NCBI RefSeq assembly: GCF_023168325.1
Contig: NZ_AP025688.1
Location: 744,001-808,000, forward strand
Reading direction: 5' to 3'
Origin: Tsukamurella sp. PLM1
GTDB lineage: Bacteria; Actinomycetota; Actinomycetes; Mycobacteriales; Mycobacteriaceae
DNA: 64,000 bases
Shown: piece by piece, positions 40,057 through 48,657 of the stretch
How the letters are laid out: each line of letters begins with the position of its first letter
Numbering within the stretch: position 1 is the first letter of the stretch
Made by a program: the position numbers and the translations under genes
Notes under the pieces: model-generated
What the model was told of the DNA's origin: nothing
Seen by the model: only the letters and a program-made list of their open reading frames with translations
The model's database searches: none

Positions 40057-41600
40057 GCAACAACATCCCGATCAAGCGCGCGCTGATCAGCGTGTACGAC
40101 AAGTCGGGCCTGGTGGAGCTGGCCACGGGCCTGGCGCAGAACGGCGTGGAGATCGTCTCGACGGGGTCGACGGCGCGCACCATCGCCGACGCCGGCGTCG
40201 CCGTGACGCGTGTCGAGGACGTGACGGGTTTCCCCGAGTGCCTCGACGGCCGGGTCAAGACCCTGCACCCGAAGATCCACGCCGGCATCCTCGCCGACAC
40301 TCGCCTGCCGGAGCACCTCGAGCAGCTGCGCGAGCTGGACGTGAAGAAGTTCGAGCTGGTGGTGGTGAACCTCTACCCGTTCACCGACACCGTCGCCTCC
40401 GGGGCATCGGAGGACGAGTGCATCGAGCAGATCGACATCGGCGGACCGTCGATGGTGCGGGCCGCGGCGAAGAACCACCCGTCGGTGGCCGTGGTGGTCT
40501 CGCCCGCGGACTACGGTTCCGTGATCGATTCGGCGCGGATCGGCTTCTCCCTGGAGCAGCGCAAGGCGTTCGCCGCGAAGGCCTTCCGGCACACCGCCGA
40601 CTACGACGTGGCCGTCGCCTCGTACATGACATCGGTCGTCGCTCCCGAGGCGGATCAGAAGTTCCCGTCGTGGATGGGCGGCACCTGGACCCGCGAGACG
40701 GTGCTCCGCTACGGCGAGAACCCGCACCAGGGCGCGGCCCTGTACGTGGGTGGCGCGAAGTCCGGGCTGGCGCAGGCGCAGCAGCTGCACGGCAAGGAAA
40801 TGAGCTACAACAACTACACCGACGGCGACGCCGCCTGGCGCGCAGCGTACGACTTCAACGAGCCGGCCGTCGCGATCATCAAACACGCCAACCCGTGCGG
40901 CATCGCGATCGGCAAGGACGTCGCGCAGGCGCACCGCAAGGCCCACGCGTGCGACCCGGTGTCCGCGTACGGCGGCGTGATCGCCGCGAACCGCGAGGTC
41001 AGCCTGGAGATGGCCGAGCAGGTGTCGGAGATCTTCACCGAGGTCATCATCGCGCCCGGGTACGCCGACGGTGCGCTCGCCGTCCTGCAGCGCAAGAAGA
41101 ACATCCGCGTGCTGCTGGCCGAGCCGCCCGTGCTGGGCACCGAGATCAAGCAGATCACCGGCGGGCTGCTGGTGCAGGACTCGGACGCGATCGATGCCGC
41201 CGGCGACGACGCGGCCGAATGGACGCTGGCCACCGGCGAGCCGGCAGACGAGGCGACGCTGGCCGACCTCGAGTTCGCTTGGCGGGCCTGCCGGGCCGTG
41301 AAGTCGAACGCGATCCTGCTGGCGTCGCGCGGCGCCTCGGTGGGCGTGGGCATGGGGCAGGTGAACCGGGTGGACTCGGCGCAGCTCGCGGTGCGCCGCG
41401 CCGGCGATCGGGTGCTTGGCTCCGTGGCCGCGTCCGATGCGTTCTTCCCGTTCCCCGACGGCCCGCAGATCCTGATCGACGCCGGCGTGAAGGCGATCGT
41501 CCAGCCGGGCGGGTCCATCCGCGACAAGGAGGTCGTCGAGGCCGCCGCCGAGGCCGGCGTCACGATGTACTTCACCGGGACGCGGCACTTCTTCCACTGA
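40053..41600 (+). CDS. purH: Bifunctional AICAR transformylase / IMP cyclohydrolase
   Basis: 515 residues. N-terminal MGS-like cyclohydrolase domain ([44 protein letters not shown]), C-terminal transformylase domain with [43 protein letters not shown], and the conserved end TGTRHFFH. It catalyses the last two steps of IMP synthesis. Coupled to purN. The 3' side abuts a truncated foreign-looking gene end in the same frame. Confidence 0.97.
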   Translation: MSNNIPIKRALISVYDKSGLVELATGLAQNGVEIVSTGSTARTIADAGVAVTRVEDVTGFPECLDGRVKTLHPKIHAGILADTRLPEHLEQLRELDVKKFELVVVNLYPFTDTVASGASEDECIEQIDIGGPSMVRAAAKNHPSVAVVVSPADYGSVIDSARIGFSLEQRKAFAAKAFRHTADYDVAVASYMTSVVAPEADQKFPSWMGGTWTRETVLRYGENPHQGAALYVGGAKSGLAQAQQLHGKEMSYNNYTDGDAAWRAAYDFNEPAVAIIKHANPCGIAIGKDVAQAHRKAHACDPVSAYGGVIAANREVSLEMAEQVSEIFTEVIIAPGYADGALAVLQRKKNIRVLLAEPPVLGTEIKQITGGLLVQDSDAIDAAGDDAAEWTLATGEPADEATLADLEFAWRACRAVKSNAILLASRGASVGVGMGQVNRVDSAQLAVRRAGDRVLGSVAASDAFFPFPDGPQILIDAGVKAIVQPGGSIRDKEVVEAAAEAGVTMYFTGTRHFFH

Positions 41601-41603
41601 TCC

Positions 41604-42188
41604 GCGCGTGGCGAACGGAGCTTCAACCAGATCCGCGTCTCCGACCTGATCAGCGTGGACCACAACGGGGTCGTCGTGCACGGGCGGCGCCCGGTGAACC
41701 GGGCGGCATTCGTGATCCACGCGCAGGTGCACGAGGCCCGGCCCGATGCGGTGGCCGCCGCGCACGCCCACTCGGTGCACGGGAAGTCCTTCTCGTCGCT
41801 GGGCATCCCGCTGGCCCCGCTCACGCAGGACGCCTGCGCGTTCTACGAGGACCACGGCATCTACGACGACTACGCCGGCGTGGTCAACGAGACCGTCGAG
41901 GGCAAGCGGGTCGCGGCGGCGATCGGCGATCACAAGGCCGCGATCCTGAAGAACCACGGGCTCATCACGGTGGGCGGGTCGGTGTCGTCCGCCGCCTGGT
42001 GGTTCGTGACGATGGAGCGGTCCTGCCAGGCGCAGTTACTCGCCATGGCGGCCGGGGAGCCGCAGGAGATCGATCCCGCCACAGCGCGGTTGACGCATTC
42101 GCAGGTGGGCAGCGACCTCGCCGGCTGGTTCCAGTTCCGCCCGCTGTGGGAGCAGACCGTGGCCTCCTCGCCCGACGTCTTCGATTAG
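41604..42188 (+). pseudogene. Class II aldolase/adducin family gene lacking its 5' end
   Basis: Directly after the purH stop, in the same frame, the sequence reads RSFNQIRVSDLISVDHNG and continues as a good class II aldolase domain: metal site AHAHSVHG, DACAFYEDHGIYDDYAG, ILKNHGLITVGG, AWWFVTMERSCQAQLL. It is open to 42188. Family members have about 75-80 residues before the FNQIRVSDL motif; here they and the start codon are missing. GTG 41655 could be called as a start but would drop part of the fold. The junction lies in 41601-41619. Confidence 0.75.
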
Positions 42189-42409
42189 GCCGCCCACCTG
42201 CGGAGGGCAGGGGACTCCGCAGGCAGGGCGGGTGCGCCCGCAGGGGCTCCGCAGCGAGGCGGGTGAACAACTCCCGCGCGACGTAACACAACTCCCGCCC
42301 GCCCGTCGGAATCTGTCCGCTGTGGGCAGCGTGTCCGGGGTGGGCGGAATCCGAGGAGCATCCGGTTGTGGTGGAGACGGTCGAGGGTCCGCTCCTTGAG
42401 GCTCGGACG

Positions 42410-42499
42410 TCACTCGAGGGTGGGAATCCTCAGCGCGGCGATCCGGACGTTGCGCGCCTTGATGTAGGTCGTGGCCTGCTTCAGTTTTCGCGCAGGCGA
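42410..42499 (-). other. Possible 3' remnant of a gene beside arsR
   Basis: Just downstream of the ArsR stop, one frame reads like coding sequence (LKQATTYIKARNVRIAALRI, then PTLE and a stop at 42410). No family is recognised and no start exists. The remainder of the 311-base gap 42189-42499 has no gene that I can support. Confidence 0.2.
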
Positions 42500-42892
42500 T
42501 CAGTCGCGGGTGAGGTCGTCGAGCAAGGACACTGCGGCGCGGGTGTAGTCGCCGATCCAGCGGTCGTGGATGCGCTTGATCGGGACCGGCGCCAGCGTGA
42601 GGTGCCGCTCGCGGCCCACCTTCCGTCCGATCACCAGCTCAGCGCGCTCGAGCACGCGCAGATGCTGCAGCACCGTGGTCCGGTCGAGGTCGGGGAACTG
42701 GGCGCACAGCTCGCCGGTGGTGCGCGGCGCCTCCTTGAGTACATCCAGCATCCGCCGGCGCGTGGCGTTCCCGAGCGCCTTGAACACGAGGTCATCGACG
42801 TCGTCGGCGGGCGTGCCCGGTCCTACCGCGTCCCGCGACCCCGCCGGCCCCGCGCTCGAGCCGGCGCTGCTCTTGCCCTCGATCCCAGACAT
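42500..42892 (-). CDS. ArsR family winged-helix regulator
   Basis: 130 residues. A Gly/Ser-rich N terminus then the wHTH: DDLVFKALGNATRRRMLDVLKE, RTTGELCAQFPDLDRTTVLQHLRVLERAELV, RKVGRERHLTLAP, and the family ending IHDRWIGDY. Such ArsR proteins without metal-binding Cys pairs are typically encoded beside an SRPBCC protein, as here, and repress the pair. It diverges from the SRPBCC gene with only 16 bases between the start codons. Confidence 0.88.
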   Translation of the reverse strand: MSGIEGKSSAGSSAGPAGSRDAVGPGTPADDVDDLVFKALGNATRRRMLDVLKEAPRTTGELCAQFPDLDRTTVLQHLRVLERAELVIGRKVGRERHLTLAPVPIKRIHDRWIGDYTRAAVSLLDDLTRD

Positions 42893-42908
42893 GTTGTATT
42901 TTTATCAC
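42893..42908. promoter_or_regulatory. 16-base AT-rich divergent promoter
   Basis: The gap between the two start codons (GTTGTATTTTTATCAC) is almost the only AT-rich stretch nearby. TATTTT (42897-42902) is correctly placed as a -10 for a leaderless plus-strand transcript and the complement could serve the other. ArsR should bind here or just inside the genes. Confidence 0.45.
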
Positions 42909-43376
42909 ATGTCCGAACTCAACCAGCTCTCCTTCACCGTCACCGGATACGTGGCGCGACCCACGGCCCAGGTCTACGAGGCCGTCGCCGACCCCGCGCA
43001 GCTGTCCGAGTACTTCACCACCGGCGGCGCCCGCGGCCGCCTCGAACCGAACACCGAGGTCACCTGGGACTTCGCCGACTTCCCAGGCGCGTTCCCGGTG
43101 CAGGTGATCGAGGCCGTCCCGCACCGGCGGATCGTGATCCGTTGGGAGGCGGAGAACGCCGTCGCGGGTGACGGGCACACCACCACGACGTTCGAGTTCG
43201 ACCCGATCGACGACGACACCCGCACGCTCGTCACGATCACCGAGTCGGCGTGGACGGCCACCGACGCCGGCGCCAGGGGCGCGTTCGGCAACTGCATGGG
43301 CTGGACCGGCATGCTGGCCGCGCTCAAGGCGTGGGTCGAGCACGGGATCAACCTGCGCGAGGGCTTCTACAAGTAG
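42909..43376 (+). CDS. SRPBCC (AHSA1-like) family protein
   Basis: 155 residues. Helix-grip fold pattern: FTVTGYVARPTAQVYEAVADPAQLSEYFT, WDFADFPGAFPVQVIEAVPHRRIVIRWE, TTTFEFDPIDDDTRTLVTITESAW, then the C-terminal helix MLAALKAWVEHGINLR. Binds a hydrophobic ligand; the function of ArsR-linked members is unknown. Starts ATG 42909, likely leaderless. Confidence 0.88.
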   Translation: MSELNQLSFTVTGYVARPTAQVYEAVADPAQLSEYFTTGGARGRLEPNTEVTWDFADFPGAFPVQVIEAVPHRRIVIRWEAENAVAGDGHTTTTFEFDPIDDDTRTLVTITESAWTATDAGARGAFGNCMGWTGMLAALKAWVEHGINLREGFYK

Positions 43377-43386
43377 CGTGGGCGCC

Positions 43387-44250
43387 ATGACCGACACCGC
43401 CGTCGCCCTCGCCCGCCGCGCCTACGAGACCGTCGAACCCTTCCACGTCGTCGCCTACTTCAACCCGGGGATCCGGGACGCGTGCCGCGATGCCGGGGTC
43501 GACCAGCACGCCTTCTACGTGGGCGCCCGCGCCGCCCCGATCGGCGAGGCTCACGCCTCCGTGGTCGCCGCCGCGTTCTACAACTTCTCGCCCGCCGTCA
43601 TCGAGAAGGGCTGGTCGGAGGCGGTGGCCGCGGGCCTCGCGGAGATCGACGACCGGCGCTACGCGATGCTCGCCGAGCAGTACGCCACCATCCTCGCCGG
43701 CATCGACCCCGCGGAGATCGAGCACATCGCCGCGGGCTTCGGCCGCCTCGTCGATGATCTCCCGCTCGCGGGCCGCACCCTCGCCGCGGCCTGGGCGTCG
43801 TCGCCGGTGCCGGACCCGCCCGCGCTCGCGCTCTGGCGTCACCTCAGCGTCCTGCGCGAGTGGCGCGGCGACAACCACCTGTCGGAGCTGATCCGCCACG
43901 GCCTCACGGGCCTCGAGGCGGGAGTCCTGCACGAGGCGGACCTCCCGGACCCGACGGTGCGCCGCCGGGTCATGGGCCGCAGGTTCTTCCGCATCACGCG
44001 CGGGTGGAGCGAGGACGCCTGGGGCGCCGCGGTCGCGCGCCTGGCCGAGCGCGGACTCGTCGAGGGTGAGCCGGAGGAGCACCGCCTGACGGCGGAGGGC
44101 ATGAGCGTTTACCTCGACATCGAGGCTGGGACCGACGCCATCAGCGCGCCCGCGTTCGGCGACGGCAGCTCCGAGCTGCTGGACCGGATCCGGCCGCTCA
44201 CGAAGGCCGTGATCGATGCCGGCGTGATCCCGGGGACCACGAAGAAGTAG
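43387..44250 (+). CDS. SCO6745-like family protein
   Basis: 287 residues, ATG 43387, ten bases after the SRPBCC stop, so probably co-transcribed. Pattern ARRAYETVEPFHVVAYFNPG, YVGARAAPIGEAHASVVAAAFYNFSP, ALWRHLSVLREWRGDNHLSEL, LEAGVLHEADL with a winged-helix-like C terminus (FRITRGWSEDAWGAAVARLAERGLV). This matches the actinobacterial SCO6745 family as I remember it. No biochemical role is established; the HTH-like end may bind DNA. Confidence 0.7.
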   Translation: MTDTAVALARRAYETVEPFHVVAYFNPGIRDACRDAGVDQHAFYVGARAAPIGEAHASVVAAAFYNFSPAVIEKGWSEAVAAGLAEIDDRRYAMLAEQYATILAGIDPAEIEHIAAGFGRLVDDLPLAGRTLAAAWASSPVPDPPALALWRHLSVLREWRGDNHLSELIRHGLTGLEAGVLHEADLPDPTVRRRVMGRRFFRITRGWSEDAWGAAVARLAERGLVEGEPEEHRLTAEGMSVYLDIEAGTDAISAPAFGDGSSELLDRIRPLTKAVIDAGVIPGTTKK

Positions 44251-44374
44251 GCGGCGCGCGAGGAAGCCGGCGCGCGACGGCGGTCACCGTCGGACAGGGG
44301 AAGCGAGGGGGTGCCGGGCGTATTTCCGGTTTCGCTGCGGGCGTAGTCCGTAGGGCGCGCAGCGGGGATCGGCG

Positions 44375-44380
44375 TAGCGT
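44375..44380 (+). promoter_or_regulatory. Putative -10 element (TAGCGT) of the MoxR/vWA operon
   Basis: TAGCGT ends eight bases before GTG 44388, as for a leaderless transcript; supports that start over GTG 44379, which overlaps the hexamer. Confidence 0.35.
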
Positions 44381-44387
44381 GGACGGC

Positions 44388-45800
44388 GTGACTTTCGCAC
44401 GCTCCGATGCACTCACCGATTCGCCCGCCGACCTGCCCCGCACGCTGGGAGAACTGAAGGCCTCCGGCCACGTCTACCGCGGGATCAAGGACGAGCTCCG
44501 CAACAACCTGCTCACGGCGCTCCGCGCGGACACCGATCCGTGGGACGGAATCCAGGGCTTCGACGACACCGTCATCCCGCAGCTCGAGCGGGCGCTCCTG
44601 GCCGGCCACGACGTGGTGCTGCTCGGCGAGCGCGGGCAGGGCAAGACCCGGCTGATCCGCACCATCGTCGGGCTGCTCGACGAGTGGACCCCCGTCGTCG
44701 ACGGTGCCGAGCTCGGCGAGCACCCGTACCACCCGATCACCCCGGCCTCGATCCGCCGCGCGGCCGAGCTCGGCGACGAGCTGCCCGTCGCGTGGCGTCA
44801 CCGGGACGAACGGTACTCGGAGAAGCTGGCCACGCCGGACACCTCCGTGGGCGATCTGGTGGGCGATGTCGACCCGGTGAAGGTGGCGCAGGGCCGCAGC
44901 CTCGGCGATCCGGAGACCATCCACTTCGGCCTCATCCCGCGGGCGCACCGCGGCATCGTCGCCGTCAACGAGTTGCCGGACCTGGCCGAGCGCATCCAGG
45001 TGGCGATGCTCAACGTGATGGAGGAGCGCGACATCCAGGTGCGCGGGTACACGCTGCGCCTGCCGCTGGACGTGCTGCTGCTGGCGTCGGCGAATCCCGA
45101 GGACTACACGAACCGCGGCCGTATCATCACGCCGCTCAAGGACCGCTTCGGCGCCGAGATCCGCACGCACTACCCGCTGGACCTCGAGGACGAGGTCGCT
45201 GTGATCGAGCAGGAGGCCGATGTGGTGGCCTCGGTACCGCTGTACCTCACGGAGGTGCTGGCCCGGTTCACCCGCGAGCTGCGCGAATCGCCCGCCGTCG
45301 ATCAGCGGTCCGGCGTCTCGGCGAGGTTCGCCATCGCGGCGCAGGAGACGGTGGCGGCCGGCGCGCTGCACCGCGCCGCCGTCGGGGGCGAGGAGCTGCC
45401 GGTGGCCCGCGTCATCGACCTGGCGACGGTGCCGGACGTGCTGCGCGGCAAGGTCGAGTTCGAGGCCGGCGAGGAGGGGCGCGAGCTCGCGACGCTGGTG
45501 CACCTGCTGCGGCGCGCGACCGCGGCCACCATCGGCGAGTATCTGCTGGGCGTGGACCTCACGCCGCTGGTGGAGGCGATCGAGGCGGGCGGTCCGGTGA
45601 CCACGGGCGACGACGTGACGGCGGCCGAGCTGCTGGACGCGCTGCCCGAGGTACCGGTATTGGCCGAGGTGTACCGGCGGCTGGAGGCGGAGTCGCCGGG
45701 CGAGCGGGCCGCCGCGGCCGAGTTCGCGTTGGAGGGGCTGTATCTCACGCGCCGCATCGGTAAGGAGTCCGACGACGAGGGCCAGACGGTCTATGGCTAG
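44388..45800 (+). CDS. AAA+ ATPase, Mg-chelatase/MoxR-like (Rv0958-like)
   Basis: 470 residues. Walker A LLGERGQGKTRLIRTI, Walker B-like RGIVAVNELPDLAERIQ, sensor LLASANPEDYTNRGRIITPLKDRFG, and the C-terminal lid region (ETVAAGALHRAA). MoxR-type ATPases act as chaperones with vWA partners to assemble or activate metal or redox proteins. The vWA gene overlaps it by eight bases. The order purH - ATPase - vWA equals Rv0957-Rv0958-Rv0959. Confidence 0.87.
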   Translation: MTFARSDALTDSPADLPRTLGELKASGHVYRGIKDELRNNLLTALRADTDPWDGIQGFDDTVIPQLERALLAGHDVVLLGERGQGKTRLIRTIVGLLDEWTPVVDGAELGEHPYHPITPASIRRAAELGDELPVAWRHRDERYSEKLATPDTSVGDLVGDVDPVKVAQGRSLGDPETIHFGLIPRAHRGIVAVNELPDLAERIQVAMLNVMEERDIQVRGYTLRLPLDVLLLASANPEDYTNRGRIITPLKDRFGAEIRTHYPLDLEDEVAVIEQEADVVASVPLYLTEVLARFTRELRESPAVDQRSGVSARFAIAAQETVAAGALHRAAVGGEELPVARVIDLATVPDVLRGKVEFEAGEEGRELATLVHLLRRATAATIGEYLLGVDLTPLVEAIEAGGPVTTGDDVTAAELLDALPEVPVLAEVYRRLEAESPGERAAAAEFALEGLYLTRRIGKESDDEGQTVYG

Positions 45801-47784
45801 GAGGTCCGGCGACCACGCGGGCCGCCGCAACCGGCACCTCGCGCGGTACCGGAGGTACACGGGCGGGCCGGATCCGCTGGCGCCGCCGGTGGATCTGCGC
45901 GACGCGCTCGACGAGATCGGCCAGGACGTGATGGCCGGGATGTCGCCGCGGCGGGCGCTGCAGGAGTACCTGCGCCGGGGATCGAGCAGCCGCCGCGGGC
46001 TCGACAAGCTGGCCGAGCTCGCGAACCGGCGCCGGCAGGAGCTGTTGCAGCGCAACAACTTGGGCAAGACCTTCGAGGACATCCGTGGGCTGCTCGACGA
46101 TGCCGTGCTCGCCGAGCGCAAGGAACTCGCGCGGGCGCTGGACGACGACGCCCGGTTCGCCGAGATGCGGATCGAGAACCTGCCGCCGTCGCCCGCGCAG
46201 GCCGTGCGGGAGCTGGGCGATTACCAGTGGCGCTCGCCCGAGGCGGCGCAGAAGTACGAGCAGATCCGGGACCTGCTGGGCCGCGAGCTGCTCGATCAGC
46301 AGTTCGCCGGGATCAAGCAGGCCCTCGAGGGCGCGACCGACGAGGACCGCGCGGCGATCCAGAAGATGCTCGACGACCTGAACGCGTTGCTGGACAAGCA
46401 CAACGCCGGCGAGGCCACCCAGGACGATTTCGACGAGTTCATGGCGGAGCACGGCCAGTACTTCCCGGAGAACCCGCGGAACATCGACGAGCTCATCGAC
46501 GCGCTCGCCCGCAGGAGCGCCGCCGCCCAGCGGCTGTACAACAGCCTCACCCCCGAGCAGCGCGCCGAGCTGGAGGAGCTGTCGCAGGCGGCCTTCGGCT
46601 CGCCGCAGCTCTCGCAGGCGCTCAGCGACCTCACCGGCAAGCTCGTGGACGCCCGCCCGGGCGAGGACTGGTACGGCAGCCAGGAGTTCGAGGGCGATTC
46701 CGGGATGGGGTTAGGGGATGCAACGCAGGCCATGCAGGACATCGCCGACCTGGAATCCCTTGCGGAGCAACTGAGCCAGCAGCACAACGGCGCCTCGCTC
46801 GACGACATAGACCTGGACGCGCTGCAGCGTCAGCTCGGCGACGAGGCCGTCGCCGACGCCCGGACCCTCGCCGAGCTGGAGAAGGCGCTGAAGGACCAGG
46901 GCTACTTCGCCCGCGATCCCGACGGTGCGCTCAGGTTGTCGCCCAAGGCGATCCGGCAGCTAGGGCAGTCCATCCTGCGGGACGTGGCCGATCGGCTGTC
47001 CGCCCGCGGCGGCGAGCGGAACACGGCCCGGCAGGGCGCGGCCGGCGAGGCCACCGGCGCCAGCCGGGAGTGGCGATTCGGTGACACCGAGCCGTGGGAT
47101 GCCACCCGTACGGTGCTCAACGGCGTTCTCCGCCGGGCCGCCTCGGGCGAGCAGGGGCCGGTGGTGCTGGACGCGCGTGACATCGAGGTCACCGAGACGG
47201 AGGCGCGGAGCCACGCCGCGGTGGCGCTGCTCGTGGACACCAGCTTCTCCATGGTGATGGAGGGGCGGTGGCTGCCGATGAAGCGCACCGCTCTCGCGTT
47301 GCACCAATTGGTCTCGACCCGGTTCCGCGGGGATCAGCTGGCGCTCATCGGATTCGGGCGGCACGCCCGCAGCCTGAGCGTGGGGGAGCTGACCGGCCTC
47401 GACGGCGTGTACGAGCAGGGGACCAACCTGCATCACGCACTCATGTTGGCGCAGCAGCACTTCCGGTCGCATCCGAACGCCCAGCCCGTGCTACTCGTGG
47501 TGACCGATGGCGAGCCGACCGCCCACCTCGAGCGCGACGGGCACGCCTTCTTCGATTACCCACCCCACCCGCGGACGCTGGCGATGACCGTGCGCGGACT
47601 GGATGCGGTCGCGGCGCAGGGCGCGCAGATCACCGTGTTCCAGCTCGGCGACGACCCCGGGCTCACCCGGTTCCTCGACGCGGTGGTCCGGCGCGTGGGC
47701 GGGCGCCTCGTCTCACCCGACCTCGACGGGCTCGGGGCCGCTGTGGTCAGCGACTACCTGGGCAGCCGCCGCAGACGCGGCTGA
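45793..47784 (+). CDS. Large vWA domain protein, partner of the MoxR-like ATPase (Rv0959-like)
   Basis: 663 residues. A long acidic, helical region (residues 30-430, many Glu/Asp/Gln/Leu) precedes a C-terminal vWA domain with intact MIDAS: LLVDTSFSMVMEG, GTNLHHALMLAQQ and LLVVTDGEPTAH. No signal peptide or membrane helix. It should form a complex with the upstream ATPase. ATG 45793 lies inside the upstream stop region (translational coupling). Confidence 0.87.
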   Translation: MARRSGDHAGRRNRHLARYRRYTGGPDPLAPPVDLRDALDEIGQDVMAGMSPRRALQEYLRRGSSSRRGLDKLAELANRRRQELLQRNNLGKTFEDIRGLLDDAVLAERKELARALDDDARFAEMRIENLPPSPAQAVRELGDYQWRSPEAAQKYEQIRDLLGRELLDQQFAGIKQALEGATDEDRAAIQKMLDDLNALLDKHNAGEATQDDFDEFMAEHGQYFPENPRNIDELIDALARRSAAAQRLYNSLTPEQRAELEELSQAAFGSPQLSQALSDLTGKLVDARPGEDWYGSQEFEGDSGMGLGDATQAMQDIADLESLAEQLSQQHNGASLDDIDLDALQRQLGDEAVADARTLAELEKALKDQGYFARDPDGALRLSPKAIRQLGQSILRDVADRLSARGGERNTARQGAAGEATGASREWRFGDTEPWDATRTVLNGVLRRAASGEQGPVVLDARDIEVTETEARSHAAVALLVDTSFSMVMEGRWLPMKRTALALHQLVSTRFRGDQLALIGFGRHARSLSVGELTGLDGVYEQGTNLHHALMLAQQHFRSHPNAQPVLLVVTDGEPTAHLERDGHAFFDYPPHPRTLAMTVRGLDAVAAQGAQITVFQLGDDPGLTRFLDAVVRRVGGRLVSPDLDGLGAAVVSDYLGSRRRRG

Positions 47785-47839
47785 GCGCGCGGCACCGTCG
47801 GCCGGGAGGGGCACCGTCGGGTTGCGGAGGGCGAGCGGG

Positions 47840-48457
47840 CTAGCGGACCCGGACCTCGACGCCGCCCCAGAAGGCGAAGCCCTTCACGGTGATTCGTGGC
47901 CCGTTGGGGTCGCCGAGTTCGGGGTTCTTGTGCTCGAACGCGCCCATCACGCCGACGCCGTCGACGTTCACGTTGGCGCCGCGCGGCACGATGATCTGCA
48001 CGCCGCCCATGACGGCGTAGGCGTTGATCGTCACGTCGCCGACGAGGAAGGTGGCCTCGCGCAGGTCGAGTTTCACGCCGCCCCAGAACGCGGTCGCCGT
48101 GTGCTCGGGGCCTACGGCGACGGGGCCGTGCACCTTGGTCTCCGACATCACCGCCCATTTGGTCTCGCCCATGCGCGGCACCCCGGCGGGGGCGTGCGAC
48201 GGTGCGCGGTACGCAGGGGTCGCGGCGGAGGACGGCGGCGCGGGTGCAGCCTGCGCGGCGGGAAGATCGACCACGAGCCGGTCGAGATCGGCGAACGTAC
48301 GCGCCTCGACGGCCTGCTGCGACCGCTCCTCGTACTCGCCGAACGTGATCTGGCCGAGGCCGAGCGCATCGGAGAGCAGGGCGACGACCCGGCTGCGATC
48401 CTGGTCCGAGGCCCGCAGGACGTCACGGCGGAGGGTTCCAACTCGTCGGACATGCAT
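47840..48457 (-). CDS. DUF1707 and LiaF-like C-terminal domain protein
   Basis: 205 residues. N-terminal DUF1707 (LRASDQDRSRVVALLSDALG, ITFGEYEERSQQAVEARTFADLDRLV), an Ala/Pro linker, then a beta-helix-like domain of short repeats as in LiaF/DUF2154 (FWGGVKLDLREATFLVGDVTINAYAVMGGVQIIVPRG, FWGGVEVRV). Such proteins are thought to be envelope-stress associated. No membrane segment. Terminator-type palindromes lie upstream, so it should have its own promoter. Confidence 0.85.
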   Translation of the reverse strand: MHVRRVGTLRRDVLRASDQDRSRVVALLSDALGLGQITFGEYEERSQQAVEARTFADLDRLVVDLPAAQAAPAPPSSAATPAYRAPSHAPAGVPRMGETKWAVMSETKVHGPVAVGPEHTATAFWGGVKLDLREATFLVGDVTINAYAVMGGVQIIVPRGANVNVDGVGVMGAFEHKNPELGDPNGPRITVKGFAFWGGVEVRVR

Positions 48458-48522
48458 CCCACCCTAGGGGAATCCACCTGGTGTCGCCGCGCTCTCCCCG
48501 GGGTTTCCGGCTCACCCCGGGT

Positions 48523-48630
48523 TCCAGCTCCCTATAGGGAGCTGGACTCCCCGGATACAGCCGGCGTCCCCCCAGCTGCAGCTAGGGGGACGCCGGATTC
48601 TGTCGGGGGCGTCGGCTCCCTATAGGGAGC
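48523..48630. repeat. Cluster of three palindromes (terminator region of the Lys/Ala-rich gene)
   Basis: A 24-base perfect palindrome (48523-48546) and a 16-base one (48615-48630) share the core CTCCCTATAGGGAG. Between them, 48561-48596 forms a 17-bp hairpin (CCGGCGTCCCCC ... GGGGGACGCCGG with one bulge). All lie just past the end of the minus-strand gene at 48658, so termination is their likely job, though three in 110 bases is excessive. Confidence 0.65.
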
Positions 48631-48657
48631 GGATAAGCGCCGGAGCGGGCGGACGGT

